Shown here: positions 41,176-50,144 of the stretch, piece by piece
How the letters are laid out: each line of letters starts with the position of its first letter
Position numbering within the stretch: the stretch's first letter is position 1
Source of the DNA: Falsiroseomonas sp051433195
GTDB lineage: Bacteria; Pseudomonadota; Alphaproteobacteria; Acetobacterales; Acetobacteraceae
NCBI RefSeq assembly: GCF_051433195.1
Contig: NZ_JBHMFT010000012.1
Span: forward strand, 62,001 to 126,000
Direction of reading: 5' to 3'
DNA: 64,000 nt
The notes under the pieces: model-generated
Database searches by the model: none
Seen by the model: only the letters and a program-made list of their open reading frames with translations
What the model was told of the DNA's origin: nothing
Program-made: the position numbers and the translations under genes

Positions 41176-44100
41176 GTGCAGCACCCGACCCGAACGGCCA
41201 AAGCCCCGAACGAGACAGGACGTCCTGCGGCGCTGGCCCCGCTGCTGCGCCTTGCGGCGCGTGGCCTCGGTGCGCCGCACGCCTTGGCCTGGCTGGCGGA
41301 CGGCGGGATGCTGGCGATCGAAGGGCCCGACGCCGCCGCCGCCGAGGATTTCTGCGCGGCGGCCTTCGCACGCGGCGGCGAATGGCTGCAGGCCGATGCG
41401 ACGGACCAGCCGGATCTCGCCGCCCTGCCGATGCGCTTCCGCGCGGCCGTGCCGCTGCGAGGCGCGTCGGGCGCACCGATCGGCGTGCTGGCCGTGCTGG
41501 ACGGACCGCCGCGCCCGGGCCTGGATGCGGCGCAGCGGGCGGTGCTGGAGGATTGTGCCGCGGCGATCTCCGCGGTGTTGCCTGCCGCGCCGGCGCCGCG
41601 CGATGCGCTGCTGCGCATCGTGGCGGAGGCACCGAGCTTCGCCGCCGCGATCGACGCCGCGATGACCATGCTGCGCGACGCCACCGGCAGCCTGCTGTGC
41701 CTGTTCTTCCGACTGGCCCCGGATGGCCGCCGCCTGCAACTGGTCAGCGGCCAGGGCAGCGGGCCCTTCGCGGACGGTGCGCATGTCGCCGGGCTGCGGG
41801 CGCTGGACCTCGACGTGCACAGTACCGGCGCCGGCCAGGCGCTGCTGGAGGACCGGCAGATCATCGTCGAGGGCTTCGACGACGCGGCGCTGCGGCGCTG
41901 GCCCGGCGCGGCGCTGGGCGCCACGCGCGGCATGGCGGCGATGGTGCTGACGCCGGTGACCATGGCCTCCGAACGCTGCTGCATCGCCTTCGGCTTCGGC
42001 CCCGGCCGCACCGACCTGGCCCAGGTGGCCGCGCTGCTGCGGGATGCGGCCGGCGCGCTGCACCCGCTGCTGCGCCGGCTGCGGGACACCGAGGAGCTGG
42101 AGCTGTTCCGCCGCGTGGTCGAGGCCAGCGGCGACCCGGTCGTGGTGGCCGATGCCGGCACGCAGCACCCGGACGGGCCGCGCATCATCTACGCCAACGC
42201 CGCCCTGCTGCGGCAGACCGGTTATGCGGCGGCGGAGCTACTCGGACGCAACCCCCGCCTGCTGCTGGCGCCGGAGGCCGATCCGCAGGCCTGCCGGGCG
42301 ATCCGGCAGGCGCTGGCGGATGGCCGGCCGGTGCGGCAGGAAATCCGCAACCGCCGGCGCGACGGCAGCCTGTACTGGGCGGAGGTGAACATCTCCCCGG
42401 TCACCGACGCGGCCGGCTGGCGGACGCACTGGATGGCGATCCAGCGCGACACGACGCGGCAGCGGGAGGAGACGACGGCGCTGAGCGAAAGCGAGGCCGC
42501 CTTCCGCGACCTGTTCCACAACCACCCGGCGCCGATGTGGGTCTATGACAAGTCCACGCTGGACTTCATCGAAGTGAACCAGGCGGCGGTGGCGGCCTAT
42601 GGCTGGACGCGGGCGGAGTTCCTGCGGATGAACCTGCTGGACATCCGGCCGGAAGCCGAGCGCGCCCGTGTCGCCGCGGCGGCGCAGGGCTTCACCGAGG
42701 GCCTGCTCGTGACCGGCCCCTGGACGCATCGCACGGCGACCGGCGCGGAACGCCAGGTGCAGATCCTGTCGCGCGTCATCACCTTCCGTGGCCAGCCTGC
42801 CTCCCTGGTCGTGGTGATGGACGTGACGGAGCGGCTGCGGGCGGAAAACGCGGCGCGGGAGCTGGCCGCCGACCTGCACGCGACCTTCGAGAGCTTCAGC
42901 GACGGGCTGGTCGCGATGGGCGCCGACTGGCGCTTCACCTACGTCAACGGACATGCGGAGAGGCTGCTGCGCCGGAAGGCCGCGGCGTTGATCGGCCAGC
43001 AAATCTGGGATGTCTTCCCGGAGGTGATCGGCACGGAGGTGGAGCACGCATACCGTACCGCGCTGGCGAAGCGCGAGACCCGCAACTTCACCTATTTCTT
43101 CGCGCCGCTGGAGACCTGGTTCGACATCACCGCCTACCCCGCGCGGGACGGGCTGACCCTGTATTTCCGCGACGTCACCGAACGGAAGCTGGCCGAGTTG
43201 CAGATGGCGCAGCAGGCGGCGCTGCTGGACCAGGCGAGCGACGCCATCCTGGTGGTGGACCAGGACCATCGCGTGCAGTTCTGGAACCGCAGCGCGGAGC
43301 GCCTGTATGGCTGGAGCCGGGCGGAAGTGCTGGGCCGCTCGGCGCTGGAGCTCACCTCGGACGATCCCGTCGCCTGCGGCCACGCCTTGCGGGCCGTGTT
43401 GCGGGACGGCGCCTGGACCGGCCAGGTGGGCCAGCGCCGCAAGGATGGCAGCCGGCTGATGGTGGAAGGCACCTGGACCCTGGTGCGCGATGCCGCAGGC
43501 GCGCCCCGCGCCATCCTGGCGGTGAACACGGACATCACGGCGCGGCTGGAGCTGGAGGGCGCGCTGCGCCAGGCGCAGCGGCTGGAGGCGATCGGCCAGT
43601 TGACCGGTGGCGTGGCGCATGACTTCAACAACCTGCTGACCGTGATCCTGGGCAATGCGGAACTGCTGGCCGAGGCGCTGCAGGCGGCTCCCGGCTCGCC
43701 CGATCCGGCGCAGGTCGAGATGGCGGAAATGGCGCGGATGACCATGGCCGCCGCCGAACGCGGCGCCGCGCTGACCGGCCGGCTGCTCGCCTTCTCCCGC
43801 CGCCAGGCGCTCGACCCGCGGGCGGTGGACCTGCCGCTGCTGCTGGGGGAGTTGGCCAAGATGCTGCGGCCGACGCTCGGCGAACATGTCGAGACGGGGC
43901 TGGTGCATGCCGAAGGCCTGTGGCCCGCCATGATCGATGCGCCGCAGCTGGAGAATGCGGTGCTGAACCTGTGCCTCAACGCCCGCGACGCCATGCCCTC
44001 CGGCGGCCGGCTGATGATCGAGACGTCGAACGTGACGCTGGACGAGACCTATGCCCGGCACGAGGCGGAAGTGCTGGCAGGCGACTACGTGATGATCGCC

Positions 44101-44745
44101 GTGTCCGACACCGGCAGCGGCATGACGGCGGAGGTCGCGGCCCGCGCGGTGGAGCCATTCTTCACGACCAAGGAGGTCGGCCAGGGCAGCGGCCTCGGGC
44201 TCAGCATGGTGTTCGGCTTCGTCAAGCAGTCCGGCGGCCACCTGAAGATCTATTCGGAGCCCGGCCTCGGCACCACGGTGAAGCTGTACCTCCCGCGGGC
44301 CAGCGGCAGCGCCGGCCACGGCAGCCGGCGGGCGGAGGCGGAGCCGCCACGCGGCCGGGCGGAACGCCTGCTGGTGGTGGAGGATGACGGGATGGTGCGC
44401 GCGCACGTCGCGACGCAGTTGCGCGACCTCGGCTACGAGGTGATCGTGGCAGCGAACGCAGCCGAGGCGCTGGAGGTACTGCGCGCGCCCGCCCGCATCG
44501 ACCTGCTGTTCACCGACGTGGTGATGCCGGGCGCTGTGCACGGCCCGGCCCTGGCGGAGGCGGCGCGCCGGCTGCGACCTGGCCTGCGGGTGCTGTTCAC
44601 CTCCGGCTACACCCAGAACGGCATCATGCACCACGGCCGGCTCGACCCCGGCGTGCTGCTGCTGAACAAACCCTACCGCCGGCGTGACCTGGCGGAGAAG
44701 CTGCGCCTTGCGCTGGAGCGGGTGCCGGACGAACCAGAGGGTTGA
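41176..44745 (+). CDS. Hybrid sensor histidine kinase (GAF-PAS-HisKA-HATPase-REC)
   Basis: A 1189-residue soluble hybrid kinase. Two GAF-like regions (about 1-140 and 150-310) are followed by four PAS regions up to about 800 (for example IIYANAALLRQTGYAAAELL and FIEVNQAAVAAYGWTRAEFL). The phospho-acceptor is the H of GGVAHDFNNLL. The ATPase domain shows NLCLNARDAMPSGGRL, DTGSGM and GSGLGLSMVFGF. The C-terminal receiver has VVEDDGMV, the acceptor D of FTDVVMPG and K of LNKPY. Start is GTG 41176; upstream in-frame sequence has poor composition. Next to it are a response regulator and a second hybrid. Confidence 0.9.
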   Translation: MQHPTRTAKAPNETGRPAALAPLLRLAARGLGAPHALAWLADGGMLAIEGPDAAAAEDFCAAAFARGGEWLQADATDQPDLAALPMRFRAAVPLRGASGAPIGVLAVLDGPPRPGLDAAQRAVLEDCAAAISAVLPAAPAPRDALLRIVAEAPSFAAAIDAAMTMLRDATGSLLCLFFRLAPDGRRLQLVSGQGSGPFADGAHVAGLRALDLDVHSTGAGQALLEDRQIIVEGFDDAALRRWPGAALGATRGMAAMVLTPVTMASERCCIAFGFGPGRTDLAQVAALLRDAAGALHPLLRRLRDTEELELFRRVVEASGDPVVVADAGTQHPDGPRIIYANAALLRQTGYAAAELLGRNPRLLLAPEADPQACRAIRQALADGRPVRQEIRNRRRDGSLYWAEVNISPVTDAAGWRTHWMAIQRDTTRQREETTALSESEAAFRDLFHNHPAPMWVYDKSTLDFIEVNQAAVAAYGWTRAEFLRMNLLDIRPEAERARVAAAAQGFTEGLLVTGPWTHRTATGAERQVQILSRVITFRGQPASLVVVMDVTERLRAENAARELAADLHATFESFSDGLVAMGADWRFTYVNGHAERLLRRKAAALIGQQIWDVFPEVIGTEVEHAYRTALAKRETRNFTYFFAPLETWFDITAYPARDGLTLYFRDVTERKLAELQMAQQAALLDQASDAILVVDQDHRVQFWNRSAERLYGWSRAEVLGRSALELTSDDPVACGHALRAVLRDGAWTGQVGQRRKDGSRLMVEGTWTLVRDAAGAPRAILAVNTDITARLELEGALRQAQRLEAIGQLTGGVAHDFNNLLTVILGNAELLAEALQAAPGSPDPAQVEMAEMARMTMAAAERGAALTGRLLAFSRRQALDPRAVDLPLLLGELAKMLRPTLGEHVETGLVHAEGLWPAMIDAPQLENAVLNLCLNARDAMPSGGRLMIETSNVTLDETYARHEAEVLAGDYVMIAVSDTGSGMTAEVAARAVEPFFTTKEVGQGSGLGLSMVFGFVKQSGGHLKIYSEPGLGTTVKLYLPRASGSAGHGSRRAEAEPPRGRAERLLVVEDDGMVRAHVATQLRDLGYEVIVAANAAEALEVLRAPARIDLLFTDVVMPGAVHGPALAEAARRLRPGLRVLFTSGYTQNGIMHHGRLDPGVLLLNKPYRRRDLAEKLRLALERVPDEPEG

Positions 44746-44804
44746 ACATTTTACTGGGACATGAAGCCCGCAACGGGGGCGTGCGGGGGTAAATCGCCCC
44801 AAGG

Positions 44805-44834
44805 TTGCCAAAGCTGCGTCCTGGGCGATAGATA
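44805..44834 (+). promoter_or_regulatory. Predicted sigma-70-type promoter of the response regulator gene
   Basis: TTGCCA and TAGATA are separated by 18 bases in a locally AT-rich stretch just after the hybrid kinase stop. Transcription would start near 44841, downstream of the ATG at 44836, which supports the ATG at 44875 as the real start of the regulator gene. Confidence 0.5.
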
Positions 44835-44874
44835 TATGTGGCGCATCTTCTTTGCCGCCCTGCCGGGAGCGCCC

Positions 44875-45750
44875 ATGGCCGCCGACTCGACCGCCGCTCC
44901 GCATGACCTGCGCGAAACGCCAGCCGTGCCACGACCGGTCCTGGTGGTGGAAGACGACGCTGCCGTGGCGAACACCGTCTGCGCCGCCCTGGCACGGGAT
45001 GGCTGGACCACCATCACCGCCCGCACCCTCGCCGAAGGCCGGGTCCGCCTGCACCGGGACAATCCCCGGCTGGTGATCGTCGACCTCGGGTTGCCCGACG
45101 GCAACGGCATCGCCTTCGTGCGCGAAGCCGCCGGCTGCCCCGGCCGCGGCATCATGGTGATCAGCGGACGGGGCGACGAGGTGGATCGCGTCGTTGGCCT
45201 CGAGGTCGGCGCGGACGACTACCTGACCAAGCCCTTCTCACTGCGCGAGATGGTGGCGCGCATCCGGGCGCTCAGCCGCCGCCTCGATACCGTGGTGGCG
45301 ACCGGGCCGGCGGAGCCGCTGCAAGGCCCCGGGCCGGCGGAGCCGCTGCAAGGCCCGGTGCCGGCGGAGCCGCTGCAAGGCCCGGTGCCGGCCGCCGCGA
45401 GCGAGCCGGAGGATCGGCCACCGGCGGCGCGGCCGGGCGGCGGTCCGGCGGGCTGGACCCTGGAGGGCACCCGCCTGCAGCCGGCACGGTTCCGGCTGGT
45501 CGCGGCCGATGGCACCGAGACCCGGTTGACCGGCGGCGAAGCCGGGCTGCTGGCGCTGCTGCTCGCCTCGCCCGAGCATCTCGCGGATCGCGGCACGATC
45601 TCGGAGGCGGTGCTGGGCCGCAGGCTGCTGCCCGAACAGCGCGGCGTCGACCAGTTGACCTCGAACCTGCGCCAGAAGCTGCTCGGCGCGTCGGGCGGCC
45701 GCATCAGCATCGCGGCCCTGCGCGGCAAGGGCTATCGGCTCGTGTGGTGA
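44875..45750 (+). CDS. OmpR-type response regulator with repeat-containing linker
   Basis: A 291-residue DNA-binding response regulator. The receiver (20-135) has the acidic pair at 27-28, phospho-acceptor D70 (IVDLGLPDG) and K119 (YLTKPFS). The C-terminal winged helix (about 193-291) ends with the OmpR-type GGRISIAALRGKGYRLVW. Between them is an unusually long Pro-rich linker with three perfect or near-perfect copies of GPAEPLQGP (144-170). The ATG at 44875 follows GGGAG. It overlaps the next gene (GTGA). The linker was probably expanded by DNA slippage. Confidence 0.9.
   Translation: MAADSTAAPHDLRETPAVPRPVLVVEDDAAVANTVCAALARDGWTTITARTLAEGRVRLHRDNPRLVIVDLGLPDGNGIAFVREAAGCPGRGIMVISGRGDEVDRVVGLEVGADDYLTKPFSLREMVARIRALSRRLDTVVATGPAEPLQGPGPAEPLQGPVPAEPLQGPVPAAASEPEDRPPAARPGGGPAGWTLEGTRLQPARFRLVAADGTETRLTGGEAGLLALLLASPEHLADRGTISEAVLGRRLLPEQRGVDQLTSNLRQKLLGASGGRISIAALRGKGYRLVW
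45304..45384 (+). repeat. 27-bp in-frame tandem repeat in the response regulator linker
   Basis: Three copies of a 27-bp unit (starts 45304, 45331, 45358) encode GPAEPLQGP, GPAEPLQGP and VPAEPLQGP. A partial fourth copy follows. The unit length keeps the frame, so copy number could change the distance between receiver and DNA-binding domain without breaking the protein. Confidence 0.9.
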
Positions 45751-47003
45751 CGGACCGTTTCACCGTCGGCGCCACGGCGGCCGAGGCCGGGGCACTCGGC
45801 ATCCTGGTGGTCGATGACGAGCGCCTGATCGTGGAGTTGCTGCTGCGGTCGCTGTCGCAACGCGGCTACCGGGCGCAGGGCGTCGGCAGCGCCGAGGCCG
45901 CGAAGGCCCGTGTCCGGGAGGATCCGGACATCGCGGTGGTGCTCACCGATGTGCGGATGCCCGGCCAGGATGGGCTCGCCCTGGCGGAGGACCTGCTGCG
46001 GGAACGACCGGAGATGTCGGCGCTGGAAGTCGTCCTGCTGACCGGGGCCGCCACCACCGATGTCGCCCTGGCTGCGCTGCGGGCGCGCAGCTTCGACCTG
46101 GTGCAGAAGCCGCTGCGGCTGGCCGAGGTGGCGCTGGTGGTCGAACGCGCCCTGGCAAGCAGCCGGCAGCGCCGGGAAGGCGCCACGCGCATCGCCGAGG
46201 TCGAGGCCCGCATCCAGGCGGCGGAGACCGAGCGCGCGCGCCTGTCCGAGCATCTCGCGGCCTCCGCGGTGCGGCTCGATGATGCGGAGTCGGCGCTGGC
46301 CGCCAGCCGGCGGATGCGCGGCGACCTGCTGGCGGTGATCTCGCACGAGATGCGGACGCCGCTCATCCCCATCCTCGGTTTCTCCGAGATCCTGTCGGCC
46401 AGCCCTGCGCTGCGGCCGGAGGAGGTGCGTGACTTCGGCCGCCTGATCCATGACGGCGCGGATCGGCTGCTGTGGCTGATCGAAGCGGCGCTCGACATCG
46501 TGGCGCTCGACCACGGGCGTGGGCTCGGCGTGCCGGTGGCGGAGCCTTCGGACAGGCTGCTGGCGCGGGTGGCGGCACGGATGGGACGGGCGGCGGCGGC
46601 CTCGGGCGTCGCGCTGCTGACGAATGCGGCGCCGCAGCACTTCGTGGCCGGCGACCTGCGGCTGCTGGAGAGCGCCCTGGCGAACCTGGTGGACAACGCC
46701 ATCAAGGCTTCCGCCGGCGGCACTCCGGTGGAACTGGGCTGCACGGGGGGGCCTTCGGGCGGCACGGTGCTGCTGGTGCGCGACCGCGGCCCGGGCCTGC
46801 CGGACGGCCTGCGCGACCAACTCGGGACGCCGTTCCTGCAGGCGGACATGTCGAAGACGCGGGCCTGGCCGGGCGCCGGGCTCGGCCTCGCGCTGGCCGG
46901 CCGCGTCGCCGCGGCGCATGGCGGGCGGCTCGACCTGCGGCCTCGGCCGGATGGGGGGACCGAGGCGCGGATCGAGCTTCCGGCCCCGGCCGCCGGCGGC
47001 TGA
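45747..47003 (+). CDS. Receiver-histidine kinase hybrid (REC-HisKA-HATPase)
   Basis: A 418-residue protein with a receiver first (about 18-135; VVDDE at 21-25, D68 in LTDVRMPG, K121), a coiled coil (140-190, rich in Glu/Arg/Ala) and a kinase core with H200 in VISHEMRTPLIP. The ATPase domain has NLVDNAIKAS and GAGLGLALAG. There is no input domain or membrane segment, so it is probably driven by a partner kinase through its receiver. The GTG at 45747 overlaps the regulator stop (GTGA); a GTG three bases earlier is equally possible. Confidence 0.88.
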   Translation: MTDRFTVGATAAEAGALGILVVDDERLIVELLLRSLSQRGYRAQGVGSAEAAKARVREDPDIAVVLTDVRMPGQDGLALAEDLLRERPEMSALEVVLLTGAATTDVALAALRARSFDLVQKPLRLAEVALVVERALASSRQRREGATRIAEVEARIQAAETERARLSEHLAASAVRLDDAESALAASRRMRGDLLAVISHEMRTPLIPILGFSEILSASPALRPEEVRDFGRLIHDGADRLLWLIEAALDIVALDHGRGLGVPVAEPSDRLLARVAARMGRAAAASGVALLTNAAPQHFVAGDLRLLESALANLVDNAIKASAGGTPVELGCTGGPSGGTVLLVRDRGPGLPDGLRDQLGTPFLQADMSKTRAWPGAGLGLALAGRVAAAHGGRLDLRPRPDGGTEARIELPAPAAGG

Positions 47004-47031
47004 GGCCGGCCGCGGTCCAGACCCCGGCCTT

Positions 47032-47541
47032 TCAGACTCCGGCCTTGGCGCCCTGGGCGCGGAGTTCCGCGTAGCGGCGCACCACGGCCTCCTGGTTGTC
47101 CTCGCACCACTGCGCCATCCGCTGTTCCTCGCGCAGCGACAGGTCGAGCGGCGCGTGGGCGGCGCTGTGCCCGGCGAGTTCGGCCAGGGTGATCAGCGAC
47201 TTGTAGGACGCGATCTCGAAATGCTCGAAGGCGTAGTTCGCCAGCGCGTTCTTCAGCACCTCGTCCGGCATCACCGCATGGCCGATCGCCGCCATGTTGC
47301 CCATGAAGCCGGTCGCCATGTCCTTCAGCGCGGAGTGCGAGGTGCCGAGCCCGGCCAGCAACTCGTCCAGCCGGTCCCGCTGCACCTCGCTTTCCTGGAT
47401 GTGGCGGCGCAGCGCCTGCTCCATCTCGGGGTAGTTCTCCAGCCGCTCCACCTGGCGCGACAGGATCTGGATGGCCTGGGTCTCGAGGGCGCGGGCATTG
47501 ACCAGCCCGTCGACATAGATCTCGCGGTAGTTCTGCTGCAT
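47032..47541 (-). CDS. Ferritin-like DUF892 protein (YciE/YciF type)
   Basis: A 169-residue four-helix protein of the DUF892 ferritin-like family, with metal-ligand-type Glu and His residues along the helices (NARALETQAI, ESEVQRDRLDEL, YAFEHFEIASY). Family members are induced by osmotic and oxidative stress; a ferroxidase-type role is suspected but not proven. ATG 47541 is preceded by GGAG at good spacing. It lies alone between sensor kinase genes, converging on the REC-kinase gene, and may be an output of that signalling group. Confidence 0.87.
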   Translation of the reverse strand: MQQNYREIYVDGLVNARALETQAIQILSRQVERLENYPEMEQALRRHIQESEVQRDRLDELLAGLGTSHSALKDMATGFMGNMAAIGHAVMPDEVLKNALANYAFEHFEIASYKSLITLAELAGHSAAHAPLDLSLREEQRMAQWCEDNQEAVVRRYAELRAQGAKAGV

Positions 47542-47695
47542 GGCGTTCTCCGATCGATGAGGCGCGCCGGACGCCTGCGGCATCCGGAATTGTCGCGCCC
47601 GATGGTGGGCCGGTGCGGCCCCGCGGAGATGCAACGCAGCCCTCGCCGGAGGTTCATGGCGGACGCGGAACGCCTGGATGACGAGGCGCGGAGCG

Positions 47696-49879
47696 TTACG
47701 CCGGCGCCAGGATGTCGCGGACGCGGCCGCCGAGGTCGTCCATGTCGAAGGGCTTGGTCAGCAGCGCCATGCCCGGCTCCAGCGCCACGTCGCCGATCAC
47801 CGCCACCTCGGCGAAGCCGGTGATGAACAGCACCGGCAGCCCGGGGCGCAGGAGCCTTGCGGCGTCGGCGAACTGCCGGCCGTTCATGCCGCCGGGCAGC
47901 CCGACATCGGTGACCAGCAGATCGACCGATCCCGCCCGTCGCAGCGCCCCGAGGCCCGCGGCGCCGTCCGGTGCCTCCACCACCGCGCAGCCGAGTTCGG
48001 CCAGCACCTCCGCCACCAGGGTGCGCACGGCTTCCTCGTCATCCACCACCAGCACGGTCTTGCCCCGCTGCGTCGTGGCTGCGGCGCGCCGAGGCACGTC
48101 CGCTTCGGCACCCCGCGCCGCGCCATTGTGGCGCGGCAGGAACAAGGTGGCCATGGTGCCCTGGCCGGGTGCGGAGACGATACGCACCTGGCCACCGGAT
48201 TGCCGCACGAAGCCGTAGATCATGGACAGGCCGAGCCCGGTGCCCTTGCCCTGCGGCTTCGTGGTGAAGAACGGGTCGAAGGCGCGTTTCACCACCTCCG
48301 GCGTCATGCCCGCCCCGGTGTCGGTGACGCTGACACGGACGTATTCGCCGGGTGCCAGGTCCTGGTCCGCCGCCATCGCCCGGTCGAGCCGCGCATTGGC
48401 GGTGGCGATGCCCAGCCGGCCGCCATCCGGCATGGCGTCGCGGGCGTTGATGCACAGGTTGAGCAGCGCGTTCTCCAGTTGGTTCCGGTCCACCATCGTG
48501 GTCCAGGCGCCGGGCTCCGGCTGCACCTCGACCTTGGCCGCCGGGCCCACGGTGCGGCGGATCATGTCCTCCATCCCCAGGATCAGCCGGTTCGGATCGG
48601 TCGGCTGCGGATCCAGGGTCTGGCGGCGGGAGAAGGCCAGCAGCCGGTGCGTCAGCGCGGCGGCGCGGGAGGCGGCGGTCTGCGCCGCGGCGACATAGCG
48701 GCCCAACTCGTCGAAGCGGCCCTGCAGGCGGCGCTTCTCGAGGAAGGACAGGCTGCCGATGATGGCGGTCAGCAGGTTGTTGAAATCGTGCGCGATGCCG
48801 CCGGTCAGCTGGCCGACCGCCTCCATCTTCTGCGCCTGGCGCAGCTTTTCCTCCGCCGCCGCGCGTTCCTCCTGCTCGCGTCGCAGCGCCGCGGTGCGTT
48901 CCGCGACGCGTTGTTCCAGGGCCTCGTTCGCGGCCTGCAACTGGGTCTCGAGGCGCTTGCGGTCCTCGATATCCTCCATCGTGCCGTACCAGGCGATGGG
49001 CCGGCCTTGCGGCGCACCGGGCGGGCGGCGCGGGAAGCCGCGGGCGCGCAGCCATCGCCAGGTGCCGTCGGCGGTGCAGATCCGGGCCTCGACGTCGAAG
49101 GGCGTGCCGTCCGCCACCGCCTGCGCCCAGGCGGCCTCCATGCGGGGGCGGTCCTCCGGGTGCGCGGCGCCGGCCCAACCGCGGGCCACCGCGTCCCGGT
49201 GCGGCAGGCCGGTCAGGTCCAGCCAGCGCGGGCTGAAGCCGGTGACGGTGCCGGAGGCATCGGCGGTCCAGGGGATCTGCGGATTCAACTCGACGGAGGC
49301 GCGATGGTGGTCCTCGCTTTCGCGCAGGGCGGCCTCGGCGCGGCGGCCCTCGGCGGCGATCCGCAGCCGGTTCACCGCGGCGGCCAGCAGGTTGGCGTAG
49401 CTGCGCAGGAAGCTGATCTCGTGGTCGTCGAAGTTGCGCGGATGCCGGCTGTCCACCTGCAGGATGCCGTAGGGCGGGTGATCCTCCGTGCCCAGGATCA
49501 CGACATTCACCAGGGCGCGGACGCCGGCCGCGCGGATGAATTCCGGGTGGGTGAAGCGCTCCTCCGTCTCGATGTCCGGCGACATGGCCGGATCGCCGGT
49601 ATCCAGCGCGTAGCCTTCGGAGGAGCCGGCATGGGCCTGCACCCGGACCTCGCCCACCACGCCGGGCGGCCAGCCGATGCCGGCGCGGACCAGCAGGGTG
49701 CGGCCATCCTCCTGCAATTCCATGACCTTGGCGAGATCGGCCCCGAGCGCGGAGCGGACCAGCGTGCAGGCTTCCTGCAGGATCTCCTGCAACTGGTCCA
49801 GCCGCAGCGCACGCTCGCCGAATTTTGCGAGGGCCTCCTGCTGGCGCTGAAGCTCGCCCTCTCGTTCAGATGTGTTCAT
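47696..49879 (-). CDS. Hybrid sensor histidine kinase (GAF-PAS-HisKA-HATPase-REC)
   Basis: A 727-residue soluble hybrid kinase. Residues 15-180 form a GAF domain very like that of the kinase at 13959 (both contain a PPYG-LQVDSR stretch), 190-320 a PAS domain with PAC, and 325-370 a coiled coil. The phospho-acceptor is H in GGIAHDFNNLL. The ATPase domain has NLCINARDAMPDGGRL, DTGAGM and GTGLGLSMIYGF. The C-terminal receiver has VVDDEEAV, D of VTDVGLPGG and K of LTKPFD. The ATG at 49879 starts the GAF-family N-terminus. It diverges from the shikimate dehydrogenase-type gene. Confidence 0.92.
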   Translation of the reverse strand: MNTSEREGELQRQQEALAKFGERALRLDQLQEILQEACTLVRSALGADLAKVMELQEDGRTLLVRAGIGWPPGVVGEVRVQAHAGSSEGYALDTGDPAMSPDIETEERFTHPEFIRAAGVRALVNVVILGTEDHPPYGILQVDSRHPRNFDDHEISFLRSYANLLAAAVNRLRIAAEGRRAEAALRESEDHHRASVELNPQIPWTADASGTVTGFSPRWLDLTGLPHRDAVARGWAGAAHPEDRPRMEAAWAQAVADGTPFDVEARICTADGTWRWLRARGFPRRPPGAPQGRPIAWYGTMEDIEDRKRLETQLQAANEALEQRVAERTAALRREQEERAAAEEKLRQAQKMEAVGQLTGGIAHDFNNLLTAIIGSLSFLEKRRLQGRFDELGRYVAAAQTAASRAAALTHRLLAFSRRQTLDPQPTDPNRLILGMEDMIRRTVGPAAKVEVQPEPGAWTTMVDRNQLENALLNLCINARDAMPDGGRLGIATANARLDRAMAADQDLAPGEYVRVSVTDTGAGMTPEVVKRAFDPFFTTKPQGKGTGLGLSMIYGFVRQSGGQVRIVSAPGQGTMATLFLPRHNGAARGAEADVPRRAAATTQRGKTVLVVDDEEAVRTLVAEVLAELGCAVVEAPDGAAGLGALRRAGSVDLLVTDVGLPGGMNGRQFADAARLLRPGLPVLFITGFAEVAVIGDVALEPGMALLTKPFDMDDLGGRVRDILAPA

Positions 49880-50144
49880 CCGCCCGACCTGTGTTCGCAC
49901 GCAGGTGCCACGTCGGGACGCGGCAGGACCCTGCGGTGGGGTTTCACCCCGTTGCCATGCTGGCGGGAAAAACAATCGAGGCTTGGGCGGGTTTCGCGCG
50001 ACGGCGAATAATCACGCGGGCGAACCTTTCGCGGCGAGGCCTGCGGCGGGGCGCGAAGGGCGGGCGCGGCAGCATCCGCGGCGCTGCGGAACGTGTATGT
50101 GCTGCCCGTGCGGCCCCGGCGGGGCCTGGAGTCGGAGAGGCGAG

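Noticed and set aside
44836..44874. Earlier ATG for the response regulator
   Set aside because: It falls at or before the predicted transcript start and lacks a ribosome site; the ATG at 44875 follows GGGAG.
42238..45054. Long minus-strand open frame antisense to the hybrid kinase
   Set aside because: The plus strand has kinase and receiver motifs throughout; the minus translation has none.
47032..47541. Bacterioferritin or Dps
   Set aside because: The sequence pattern and length fit DUF892; the Dps and bacterioferritin ligand motifs are not seen.
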